A stretch of DNA of 64,000 nt, from positions 147,476 to 211,475 of the forward strand of contig NZ_KB891907.1 in assembly GCF_000373585.1 (NCBI RefSeq), written 5' to 3'. Position numbers and translations under genes: made by a program. Shown here in pieces: positions 23,225-30,813 of this stretch. Positions within the stretch are counted from its first letter, which is position 1, and the number at the start of each line of letters is the position of its first letter. Source of the DNA: Streptomyces sp. MspMP-M5. GTDB lineage: Bacteria; Actinomycetota; Actinomycetes; Streptomycetales; Streptomycetaceae. A model generated the notes under the pieces. It was given only the letters and a program-made list of their open reading frames with translations. It was not told the DNA's origin and did not search any database.

Positions 23225-25225
23225 ATGAGCCGCCCCAGCACCTCCGCCGCGGCGCCGGCCGGCCGGCGCCGCGCACCCGGCGCCCGCACCCCGGCCGCCC
23301 TGGCCGTCCCCGCGCTGCTCGCCGTCGCGTTCCTGCTGATGCCGCTGCTCGGCATTCTCACCCGCACCAGCTGGGGCGATCTCGGCACCCATCTGACCAG
23401 ACCCGGAGTGCTCCAGGCGCTCCGGCTGTCGCTGCTGGTGTCGTGCTGGGCGCTGGGCCTGTCGGTGCTGCTCGGCGTCCCGCTGGCCTGGCTGCTGGCT
23501 CGGGTCGACTTCCCCGGCAAGGCGCTGGTCCGCTCGCTGGTGCTGCTGCCGATGGTGCTCCCGCCGACCGTCGGCGGTGTCGCCCTGCTGCTCGGCTTCG
23601 GCCGCCGCGGACTCCTCGGCCCTTGGCTGGAGGACACCTTCGGCATCACGCTGCCGTTCCACACCTCCGGCGCGGTGGTGGCGGCGACCTTCGTCGCCAT
23701 GCCCTTCCTCGTCATCAGCCTGGAGGGCACCCTCGCCGCCCTCCGCCCCAGCTACGAGGAGACCGCCGCCTCCCTCGGCGCCTCGCCGGTACGGGTCTTC
23801 TGCACCGTCACCCTGCCCATGGTCGCCCCCGGACTGGCCGCCGGCGCCGCGCTGACCTGGGCGCGCGCACTCGGTGAGTTCGGCGCCACGATCACCTTCG
23901 CCGGCAACCTCCCCGGCGCCACCCAGACCCTGCCGCTCCAGGTCTATCTGCTGCTCCAGGACACCCCGGAAGCCGCCACCTCCGTCTCCCTGCTGCTGCT
24001 CGTCATCGCCATGGCCGTACTGGTGTGCCTGCGCGGGCGGTGGACGGGCGGGCCCGCGGACCGCGCCGCCCGCGGGGGACGCGCCACCGGCCCGGCGGCC
24101 GACGGCGACGGGGCCGGCGCGGCCGACGGCGCCGCGCTCCCGGACGCAGGCCACCCGAAGATCCCCGCGCCCGACCCGTCCGCCGGCGGGCGCTGGCCGC
24201 TGGACGCCGAGGTCACCGGCTTCACCGAACTCACCCTCCGGGCCGAGCCGGGGACCACCATCGCCGTCGTCGGCCCCAATGGTGCCGGCAAGACCACCCT
24301 GCTGCGCGCCCTGCTCGGGCTCACCCCGCGGGCCCGCGCCGTGCTGCGCCTGGGGGAGAGCGACGCCACCGCACTGCCCCCGCACCGCCGGGGCGTCGCC
24401 TGGGTACCGCAGGACGGGGCGCTCTTCCCGCACCTGACGGCGCTGGCCAACACCGCCTACGGGCTGCGCGCCCAGGGCGTCCGGCGCGCCGAGGCCCGGC
24501 GCACCGCCCAGCAGTGGCTGGACCGGCTCGGCGTCGGCGCGCTCGCCCACCGCCGCCCCGCCCAGCTCTCCGGCGGCCAGGCCCAACGCGTCGCCCTGGC
24601 CCGCGCGCTCGCCGCCCGGCCGCGGCTGCTGCTGCTCGACGAACCGCTGGCGGCGCTCGACCAGACCACCCGGGCCCACGTCCGGCACACCCTGCGCAGC
24701 CATCTCGCCGGCTTCGGCGGGGTCTGCCTGATCGTCACCCACGACCCCGTCGAGGCGGTGTCGCTCGCCGACCGGGTCCTCGTCCTCGACGGCGGCCGCG
24801 CGCTCCAGGACGCCCCGCCCGCCGACGTCACCCGCCATCCGCGCTCGCCCTGGGTGGCCCGGATGCTCGGCCGCAACGCCTGGCCGGGCACCGCGGCCGG
24901 CGACGGGCTGGCGCTCACCGGGGGCGGGCACCTCGTCGCCGCCGAACCGCTCCCCGACGGCACCCGGGCGCTGGCGGTGATCGCCCCCGAGGCGGTCGCG
25001 GTGCACATCGAGAAGCCCGCGGGCAGTCCGCGCAACGTCTGGGCCGGCACCGTACGGGAGATCACGGCCGCGGGCAGCCGGCTGCGGGTCCTTGTCACCT
25101 CGCCCGAGGCGCCCGACCTCGTCGCCGAGATCACCCCGGCGGCGGCCCTGGACCTCGGGCTCGCCGACGGCGCCGCCGTCTGGACCAGCGTCAAGGCCAC
25201 CGAGGTCACCCTGGTGACGGCCTGA
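23225..25225 (+). CDS. Molybdate ABC transporter, fused permease (ModB) and ATPase (ModC)
   Basis: A 666-residue fusion. Residues 20-270 are ModB with about six membrane spans and the EAA loop (YEETAASLGASPVRVF). A Gly/Ala-rich linker (about 275-325) leads to the ATPase with Walker A GPNGAGKTT (350-358), signature LSGGQ (448-452) and Walker B LLLLDEP (468-474). A C-terminal region of about 130 residues is TOBE-like (NVWAGTVREITAAGSRLRVL), as in ModC. The binding protein ModA is upstream. Fused ModBC occurs in actinobacteria. ATG at 23225, weak ribosome binding site. Confidence 0.93.
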   Translation: MSRPSTSAAAPAGRRRAPGARTPAALAVPALLAVAFLLMPLLGILTRTSWGDLGTHLTRPGVLQALRLSLLVSCWALGLSVLLGVPLAWLLARVDFPGKALVRSLVLLPMVLPPTVGGVALLLGFGRRGLLGPWLEDTFGITLPFHTSGAVVAATFVAMPFLVISLEGTLAALRPSYEETAASLGASPVRVFCTVTLPMVAPGLAAGAALTWARALGEFGATITFAGNLPGATQTLPLQVYLLLQDTPEAATSVSLLLLVIAMAVLVCLRGRWTGGPADRAARGGRATGPAADGDGAGAADGAALPDAGHPKIPAPDPSAGGRWPLDAEVTGFTELTLRAEPGTTIAVVGPNGAGKTTLLRALLGLTPRARAVLRLGESDATALPPHRRGVAWVPQDGALFPHLTALANTAYGLRAQGVRRAEARRTAQQWLDRLGVGALAHRRPAQLSGGQAQRVALARALAARPRLLLLDEPLAALDQTTRAHVRHTLRSHLAGFGGVCLIVTHDPVEAVSLADRVLVLDGGRALQDAPPADVTRHPRSPWVARMLGRNAWPGTAAGDGLALTGGGHLVAAEPLPDGTRALAVIAPEAVAVHIEKPAGSPRNVWAGTVREITAAGSRLRVLVTSPEAPDLVAEITPAAALDLGLADGAAVWTSVKATEVTLVTA

Positions 25226-25263
25226 CGGGGAGTCAAGAGCCCTCCGGGGCCGCCGCGTTGATT

Positions 25264-25315
25264 GCCGGACCCGCCGGACCCGCAGGACCCGCCGGGCGGT
25301 ACCGGCGGGTCCGGC
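25264..25315. terminator. Bidirectional terminator between convergent genes
   Basis: A perfect 14 bp stem (GCCGGACCCGCCGG / CCGGCGGGTCCGGC) with a 24-base loop lies between the ModBC and SulP genes. Confidence 0.65.
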
Positions 25316-25323
25316 GCTCCGCG

Positions 25324-26778
25324 TCACGAGACCGGCTCGACCGCCCGGCTCCGGCTGCGGCGGTGCTGCTCGGCCCAGTTCTCCAGGGCCGCCTGGCAGG
25401 CGTGGTCCACATGCCGCAGCCCGCTCAGATCGAGCTCCACGTCCCGGTCCGCGGGCAGCGCCTCCAACTGGTCGAGGAGCTTGGGCAGCCGCAGGAACGT
25501 GGCGTTGCCGACCGCACGGACCCGCACCGGGCCCGGAACGGTGGGCACGTGGATCTCCAGATGGGCCTGGGAGGTCTCCCAGGCGGTCTTGGCGACGGCC
25601 AGCAGCAGACCGATCAGCACGCCCTCGAACATGTTCACCGTCACGATGGCCAGCGCGGTCACACACAGCACCACCGCCTCACCGCGATGCGCCCGCCACA
25701 GCGGCCGCAGCTCCCGCAGCGGGATCAGCTTCCAGCCCGCGTGCACCAGTACACCTGCCAGCGCCGCGATCGGCACCACGCCCAGCGCCGCCGGGAACGC
25801 CGCCGCGAACAGCAGCAGCCACACCCCGTGCAGCACCCGGGACGCCTTGGTCCGCGCCCCCGCCTGGACGTTGGCGGCGCTGCGTACGATCACCGCCGTC
25901 ATCGGCAGCGCGCCCAGCACCCCGCACAGCGTGTTGCCGGCGCCCTGCGCCATCAGCTCCCGGTCGTAGTCGGTGCGCGCTCCGTCGTGCAGCCGGTCCA
26001 CCGCCGCCGCGCTGAACAGCGACTCGGCCGACGCGATCAGGGCGAACGCCAACACCGTGCCCAGTACACCGAGTTCGGTCAGCCGGCCGATGTCGGCCAG
26101 CCCGGGCGGCTGGATCGCCGCCAGCAGTCCGCTGACCCGGACCCGGGCCACCGGCAGGTCCAGCACCCCGACCGTGACGGTGGCCAGCGCGACCGCCGCC
26201 AACGGGGCCGGCAGCACCCGCGCCGCACGCCGCCACCGGGGCCACAGCACCAGCACGGCGACGGTGCCGGCACCGACGGCGAGCGCCGTCAGCGCGGTGC
26301 CGGACCGCGCGGTGTCCAGCACCAGCCGCGGCAGCGATCCGATGTTGACCAGTCCGCTGCCCGGCGCCTTGGCGTCCGCCAGCGCGTAGAGCTGGCCCGT
26401 GAGCAGGACCAGCCCGATGCCGGCCAGCATGCCCTGCACCACCGCGACGGAGATGGCCCGGAACCAGCGCCCCAACCTGAGCGCGCCCATGGCCAGTTGG
26501 AGCAGCCCGGCGGCCAGGACCAGGGCACCCAGCGCCCCGATTCCGTACTCCTTGACCGCTTCGAAGACCAGCACCGTCAGACCGGCGGCCGGGCCGCTGA
26601 CCTGCAGGCTGCTGCCGGGCAGCAGCCCGGTGACCAGCCCGCCGACGATGCCGGTGAGCAGGCCCAGTTCGGCCGGTACGCCGGAGGCCACCGCCACTCC
26701 CACGCACAGCGGGACGGCGACCAGGAAGACGACGAGGGAGGCGGTGAAGTCCGCCCGGAGGAAAGGAAAACGCTTCAT
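25324..26778 (-). CDS. SulP-family anion transporter, probable bicarbonate transporter
   Basis: A 484-residue membrane protein with the SulP order: FTASLVVFLVAVPLCVGVAV, GLLPGSSLQVSGPAAGLTVL, FALIASAESLFSAAAVD and GNTLCGVLGALPMTAVIVRS. About 11-12 helices are followed by a short C-terminal STAS domain (ELDLSGLRHVDHACQAAL). Family members move sulphate, bicarbonate or other anions. A carbonic anhydrase gene lies directly upstream in the same direction, which favours bicarbonate. The ATG at 26778 is preceded one codon earlier by a possible GTG. Confidence 0.9.
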   Translation of the reverse strand: MKRFPFLRADFTASLVVFLVAVPLCVGVAVASGVPAELGLLTGIVGGLVTGLLPGSSLQVSGPAAGLTVLVFEAVKEYGIGALGALVLAAGLLQLAMGALRLGRWFRAISVAVVQGMLAGIGLVLLTGQLYALADAKAPGSGLVNIGSLPRLVLDTARSGTALTALAVGAGTVAVLVLWPRWRRAARVLPAPLAAVALATVTVGVLDLPVARVRVSGLLAAIQPPGLADIGRLTELGVLGTVLAFALIASAESLFSAAAVDRLHDGARTDYDRELMAQGAGNTLCGVLGALPMTAVIVRSAANVQAGARTKASRVLHGVWLLLFAAAFPAALGVVPIAALAGVLVHAGWKLIPLRELRPLWRAHRGEAVVLCVTALAIVTVNMFEGVLIGLLLAVAKTAWETSQAHLEIHVPTVPGPVRVRAVGNATFLRLPKLLDQLEALPADRDVELDLSGLRHVDHACQAALENWAEQHRRSRSRAVEPVS

Positions 26779-26794
26779 CACGTACAGCTCGCCT

Positions 26795-27397
26795 TCACAG
26801 GGGGAGGAACGCGTCGGCGGCCGGCCGGTATACGGATACCGCCCCGGTGTGCACCTCGTAGAACCAGCCGTGCAGCCGCACCTCGCCGGCGTCCAGCCGC
26901 TCCCGTACACACGGATGGCCGCCCAGTCGGTCCAGCTGCCGGCGCACATGGCGCTGTACGGCCGTGGTGACGGCCGGCCCGTCGTCGCCCGGGAGTTCGT
27001 CGGAGAGTTGGCGGGTGAGCCAGTCGCGGACGGCGGGTGCCCCGGTCAGGTCCTCGCCGCGGGCCCGGGCGCCGACCGCGCCGCAGTGCGAGTGGCCGCA
27101 GACGACGATGTCGGCGACCCGCAGGACCCGCATCGCGTACTCGATGGTGGCGGACTCCGCGCCGGCCGCCATGCCTTCCTGGTAGACGGGCACGGCGTTG
27201 CCGGCCGTGCGGAGTTCGAAGAGTTCACCGGGGCGGGCGCCCGTGATCAGGGACGGGACGACCCGGGAGTCGGAGCAGGTGATGAACAGGGCGAGGGGGG
27301 ACTGACCGGCCGCCAGCCGGCCGAAGGACTCCTGGTCCTCGGGCTGCGCGGCTATACGGGCGGTCAGGCCCCGGGCGTGCTGAATGAAGGTCTCCAC
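26795..27397 (-). CDS. Beta-class carbonic anhydrase
   Basis: A 200-residue enzyme with the beta-carbonic anhydrase zinc site: Cys41, Asp43 and Arg45 in CSDSR, and His102 and Cys105 in GHSHCG. It interconverts CO2 and bicarbonate in the cytoplasm. It is 16 bases upstream of the SulP transporter gene, a pairing seen in many bacteria and consistent with inorganic carbon handling. GTG start with AGGAG site. Confidence 0.93.
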   Translation of the reverse strand: METFIQHARGLTARIAAQPEDQESFGRLAAGQSPLALFITCSDSRVVPSLITGARPGELFELRTAGNAVPVYQEGMAAGAESATIEYAMRVLRVADIVVCGHSHCGAVGARARGEDLTGAPAVRDWLTRQLSDELPGDDGPAVTTAVQRHVRRQLDRLGGHPCVRERLDAGEVRLHGWFYEVHTGAVSVYRPAADAFLPL

Positions 27398-27502
27398 GAG
27401 GAGGTCTCCTGCTGAAGGGTGATGCCACCGTGGGGATGGCGAGGACGTGCGGCACGGGGGTGGCAGGGCGCGGCGCGGGGCCGTCGCCCGCCACGGGCCC
27501 GC

Positions 27503-27916
27503 TCAGCAGCGGAAGACGCAGTGGAGTACGGGGAGTTGGGACGGTCTGGGGGGCGCCGGCGCACCGCGGGTGGCGGGAATCCGCCCCGGTGTCCCGTCGT
27601 CGGCGGCGCCGCCGAGGGACGGCGGCAGGGGGCGCCGGGTGGCCGGGAACCCTTCCGCGGTCGGCGCCGGCCGTCGGGGGCGGCCGCGCTCGGTCTCGCG
27701 CTTGGAGTGCTTCTCCTCCTCGGAGTTGGCGTTCGCGGCGGCCGGGGAGCCGGTGGAGCCGGCCGCGGTGGTGGCCGGGCGGGTGGAGCCGGCGGCGTAC
27801 GCCGGGGCCACCGCGCCGAGCAGCAGTGTCAGGACGACGGCGAGCGCGAGGAGCGGCAGACGGCACAGGGCCGGTATCCGGGGGCGCCGCCCCGGTATCC
27901 CGGTGTCCTTCCGCAT
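27503..27916 (-). CDS. Small secreted low-complexity protein
   Basis: Encodes 137 residues: a signal peptide with a long hydrophobic core (LPLLALAVVLTLLLGAVAP followed by AYA-AG), then a disordered Ser/Ala/Glu/Pro-rich region, ending in LPVLHCVFRC with two cysteines. The ATG at 27916 has a GGAGGA site. No enzymatic domain. It may be a surface or matrix component; the conserved-looking cysteine tail suggests disulphide bonding or metal contact. Function unknown. Confidence 0.6.
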   Translation of the reverse strand: MRKDTGIPGRRPRIPALCRLPLLALAVVLTLLLGAVAPAYAAGSTRPATTAAGSTGSPAAANANSEEEKHSKRETERGRPRRPAPTAEGFPATRRPLPPSLGGAADDGTPGRIPATRGAPAPPRPSQLPVLHCVFRC

Positions 27917-28120
27917 CGTCGTCCTCCGCTTCGTCCCGTGTCGCCGGGCGCCGTTCGGTCGTTCTTCATGGGCGGGGCCGCGCACGGGCCTGGTCGTCGG
28001 GGCACGGTTCCGGTCGCGTGCGCCGAGCGCCGAACGCGTCGTCCTGGAACCGCTCTCTCAGCGTGCCGCAGCCAGGTTTCCAGCATGAAAACGAGACATG
28101 ACGCCATGTTGCATGCTTTC

Positions 28121-28364
28121 TCAGGATTCCCGAGGGGCGCCGGCACCCCGTGCGGCGAGCACCGCCACCGGCACCACCACCGTCGCGAGCGCCCCGCAGA
28201 CCACCGCCGGCCGCGTCAGGACCATCACCGTCGCGCCGGCGGCCACCCGCGTAGCGCGCGGTCAGGTTGGTCGCCGCACCCGCCCCGTATACCAACAGGG
28301 ACGGGAAGAGCAGCAGCACGCTGTCCAGCACGGCCGGCGGCCGCCGCGGCGCGGCACGACTCAT
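28121..28364 (-). pseudogene. Small two-helix membrane protein with apparent frameshift
   Basis: From the ATG at 28364, overlapping the upstream stop as ATGA, the frame gives a basic N-terminus and a helix (VLDSVLLLFPSLLVYGAG, then AATNLTARYA). It then turns into low-complexity Arg/Gly/Asp. Shifting by one base at about 28245-28255 gives a second clean helix (VAAGATVMVLTRPAVV, then ALATVVVPVAVLAARG) and a stop at 28121. I infer one indel in a protein of about 80 residues, or a sequencing error in a GC-rich run. As last gene of the peptide operon it may have served export or immunity. Confidence 0.55.
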
Positions 28365-28897
28365 GCGGTCGCCGGCTCCAACGCCGCGATCTCCGCGAGG
28401 GAGAGCCCCATCCGCCGGTGCAGGAAGCGGACGACGGTCCAGTGCGGCAGCGCGCCCTCGTCGAACGGCCCGAACTCCTGGCAGTACAGCGGGATCCAGC
28501 GCAGTGCCTCTTCCAGTACCTGCTCGCGGCCCGGCTCCCGTTGGTACGCCTCGTAGCCGATGCTGCGGTGCTCGATGAAGTACCGGCCCGGGAGCCGTTC
28601 CTCGCACAGCGCGCGGTACTCGCGGGTCTGGAGGATGAGGTGGTGCCAGATCTCGTCGATGTCCTGCTCGACGGGGAGGAACAGCCCGCCGAGCCGGTCG
28701 GGATACCGGGAGACGAGGTAGAGATAGCGCAGGCACTCGGTGACCTGGCGCGCCACGAACTCGGCCGGTGCAGCGGTCCGTTCCTCGAAATGGGCGACGA
28801 CTTCGGCGTGCAGCGGCGCGCCGAGGAGGTCCCGGAGGTCCTCGGCGGTCACCACCCGCCCTGTGGCCACGGGTGCGGGCGCGGTCCGGTGGGTCAT
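28361..28897 (-). CDS. GRDP-like protein (DxIWH motif) in the GCIS-peptide operon
   Basis: A 178-residue protein with the signature IDEIWHHLILQTREYRALC, which resembles the glycine-rich domain-containing-protein-like family (PF07173) where D-x-x-WH-x-H/L repeats are conserved. A second half (YQREPGREQVLEEALRWIPL and LPHWTVVRFLHRRMG) is less typical. Function in bacteria is not established to my knowledge. ATGA overlaps at both ends couple it to the adenylate-forming enzyme upstream and the small membrane protein downstream. It may carry the peptide or help in its modification; that is inference. Confidence 0.7.
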   Translation of the reverse strand: MTHRTAPAPVATGRVVTAEDLRDLLGAPLHAEVVAHFEERTAAPAEFVARQVTECLRYLYLVSRYPDRLGGLFLPVEQDIDEIWHHLILQTREYRALCEERLPGRYFIEHRSIGYEAYQREPGREQVLEEALRWIPLYCQEFGPFDEGALPHWTVVRFLHRRMGLSLAEIAALEPATA

Positions 28898-30135
28898 GCC
28901 TCTCCTCTCGCGAGCCAGGAGTACTTCCCGGACCTGCCGATGGGGATGTGCGGTCGGTGGTCGAGCCGGCAGCGCCGGCCGATGAGTTCGGTGACGCTCC
29001 GCTCCAGCGCGGTGGTCTCCGCCGGGCCCAGGGGCGCGCCGTGGAAGGTCGTGTAGGCCAGCCGGGCCCCGGTGCTGCCCACCAGCCGCAGCTGATGGAC
29101 GAAGACGTGCGGGGTGGCCTCGCCGACGCACCGGTCGAGGTCGCCCTGGGCGACCGGGCCGTGCGGGGTGTCCAGCAACTCCTTCTGGCGGCCGCAGAAC
29201 TGGGCGATCCGCTCCGGGTCGGGGGTGCCGTCCGTGGTGCGTACGCAGTCGCCCGAGCGGTAGCGGACCAGCGGCATGTAGGGGTTGCGCACACTGGTGA
29301 CGACGAGGTGGTACAGCGTGCTGTCCGGGGCGACCGGGTGGAGTTCGACGCTCATCTTGTCCAGGTGCGGGCGGTAGTTGCCGCGGCGGTCGCTGGAGTA
29401 GAGGTAGCCGAGTTCGGTGCTGCCGAAGAGGTCGATGATCGGGCAGGCGAAGTGCTGGTACAGGAAGCGCCGGACGTTCACCGGCGTGTACTCGTAGGCG
29501 TGGACGATGCTGGCGGGCGGCGGGAAGTCGTCCCACAGGCCCAAGTCGCCGACCTTCCGGACCAGATGGGCCAGGTGGTAGCCGGAGCAGTCGAGGTGGT
29601 ACCAGCCCTCCGGGTGCGCCTCCTGGGCGAGGCGTATCTCGTCCAGCATGCGCACGACGTCGTCGCGGCTCCACAGTGCCGGGTCGAGCCGCAGGTTCAC
29701 ATAACAGGTGCGGTCGTCGAGCCGGCGCTCGTCGAGTGCGGGCACGGGGTCGGGCGGGGCGCCGCGTCGGGCGGCGTTGACCCGCGCGACGTGCTCCGTC
29801 GCCAGAACGGTGGTCAGCGAGACGCGGCGGCACCCGGCCGCCCAGGTGGCGGCGAGGTCGGGGTGCTCCCTCCACAGCCGGTAGTAGGAGTGCAGCAGGA
29901 AGTACGGGGGCCGGATGAGCTGCATCCGGGCGTGGTTGGTGCCGGTGGAGAGCACGAACTCGGCCTCGCCGGACTCCAGCGCGGCGGCCAGCCGGGGAGT
30001 CATCCAGTTGTCGGGGAAGCCGCGGGCGATCTCCGGCTTCTCCAGCACCGGGAAGTGGCCCTTCGCCAGGGCGGCGCGGTAGAGCGGGATGTCGCGGATC
30101 TGCTCGACGACCTCGGCGGTCGGCTGGCCTTCCAT
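28894..30135 (-). CDS. Stand-alone adenylate-forming enzyme (PaaK/CoF synthetase-like)
   Basis: A 413-residue protein with a full set of adenylation motifs: STGTNHAR (63-70, phosphate loop A3), FGSTE (237-241, A5), YRSGD (292-296, A7) and Ser-Gly-Lys404 near the end (A10 lysine). Such enzymes activate a carboxylate as acyl-AMP and pass it to CoA, a thiol or an amine. No carrier domain or NRPS modules are nearby. Its operon position behind a cysteine-repeat peptide suggests that it acylates the peptide or activates a carboxylate in it. The ATG at 30135 begins MEGQPTAEVVEQ. This is not a typical RiPP enzyme. Confidence 0.82.
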   Translation of the reverse strand: MEGQPTAEVVEQIRDIPLYRAALAKGHFPVLEKPEIARGFPDNWMTPRLAAALESGEAEFVLSTGTNHARMQLIRPPYFLLHSYYRLWREHPDLAATWAAGCRRVSLTTVLATEHVARVNAARRGAPPDPVPALDERRLDDRTCYVNLRLDPALWSRDDVVRMLDEIRLAQEAHPEGWYHLDCSGYHLAHLVRKVGDLGLWDDFPPPASIVHAYEYTPVNVRRFLYQHFACPIIDLFGSTELGYLYSSDRRGNYRPHLDKMSVELHPVAPDSTLYHLVVTSVRNPYMPLVRYRSGDCVRTTDGTPDPERIAQFCGRQKELLDTPHGPVAQGDLDRCVGEATPHVFVHQLRLVGSTGARLAYTTFHGAPLGPAETTALERSVTELIGRRCRLDHRPHIPIGRSGKYSWLARGEA

Positions 30136-30195
30136 GGGATACCTCGGGTCGGGGTGCGCGGACGGCACCGCGCGGGCGTCGGGTGCGGGCGCCCG

Positions 30196-30239
30196 CCGGC
30201 GGACCGGCGGCGGGGGAGTGGCCGCCGCCGGTCCGCCGG
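30196..30239 (-). terminator. 18 bp hairpin between peptide gene and enzyme genes
   Basis: Arms 30196-30213 and 30222-30239 are perfectly complementary with an 8-base loop, 14 bases after the peptide's stop codon. It probably terminates part of the transcripts so that the precursor is made in excess. Confidence 0.75.
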
Positions 30240-30253
30240 AGGACGGCCGGGCG

Positions 30254-30418
30254 TCAGGAGATACAGCCGCTCTTGGGGGCGGCGCTGATACAGCCGGCCT
30301 TGGGCGTGGCGCTGATGCAGCCGTTCTTCGCCGTCCGCGGGTCCGGCCCGGTGGAGTTGGCGGCCACCCAGCTCTGCCAGACGTCGTCCTGGGCCATCTT
30401 CTTGATGAGCTGCTCCAT
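30254..30418 (-). CDS. Putative RiPP precursor with three GCIS repeats
   Basis: A 54-residue peptide. The N-terminal ~30 residues (MEQLIKKMAQDDVWQSWVAA) look like a helical leader with a DDVWQSW recognition-type motif. Residues 32-54 are three near-identical units: NGCISATPK, AGCISAAPK, SGCIS. Each has one Cys and at least one Ser, and the last Ser is the C-terminus. A GGAGG site lies five bases before the ATG. A consensus promoter lies about 70 bases upstream and a hairpin follows the stop. No classical RiPP enzyme (LanM, YcaO, radical SAM) is nearby. I do not recognise a described class. Confidence 0.8.
   Translation of the reverse strand: MEQLIKKMAQDDVWQSWVAANSTGPDPRTAKNGCISATPKAGCISAAPKSGCIS
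30257..30325 (-). repeat. 27-bp coding repeat in the precursor gene
   Basis: Units at 30299-30325 and 30272-30298 and a partial unit at 30257-30271 encode the 9-residue (x)GCISAxPK motif. Third positions differ among the units, so the amino-acid repeat seems to be kept by selection. Confidence 0.8.
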
Positions 30419-30492
30419 GGGACCTCCAAGGTGTGGGAAGGGGGGCGGCACCCGGTGGTGCGGTGCTGACCTGCGCCGGTGCCGACTCATTG

Positions 30493-30522
30493 AAAGTAAA
30501 AGGCTCGCCAAGTGAATGTCAA
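30493..30522 (-). promoter_or_regulatory. Consensus sigma-70-type promoter of the GCIS-peptide operon
   Basis: On the minus strand TTGACA (30517-30522) and TACTTT (30493-30498) are separated by 18 bases inside an AT-rich patch. The predicted start near 30486 leaves a leader of about 70 bases. The rest of 30419-30813 holds no gene; it also carries the promoter of the divergent HoxX-like gene. Confidence 0.65.
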
Positions 30523-30813
30523 TGAAAGGCAATGTCGAGATGCCGGGAGTCCGGCTCGGTGCGCCAACTTTGGCGGGATCCCGCCGAACCGGCCGGGCGC
30601 GGAACTTTCTGACGCGACGTCAACTCCCTGGCCGGGGCCGCCACGGCACGGACCCGGCGGCCGGCACCCGTCGGACAGTCCCCAGGTCCGCCGCCCGGCG
30701 GGCGCGCACCGGACGCTATCGGGTGACCTCCCTGGCGGGTCCGCCGCCCGGTGGGCGCGCACGCGTAACGATCACGACCGTCCACCGCCTCCAGCCACCC
30801 CAGGGAGCCCGCT

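Noticed and set aside
22868..25666. A 932-codon minus-strand open frame antisense to modA and modB-modC
   Set aside because: Long antisense frames are a by-product of high GC3 codon use. Its translation is low-complexity Gly/Arg/Gln without any family motif, while the plus strand encodes clear ModA and ModBC.
28361..30135. NRPS or lanthipeptide assignment for the GCIS operon
   Set aside because: There is no carrier or condensation domain, no LanB/LanM/LanC, no YcaO and no radical SAM CxxxCxxC motif in the neighbouring genes.
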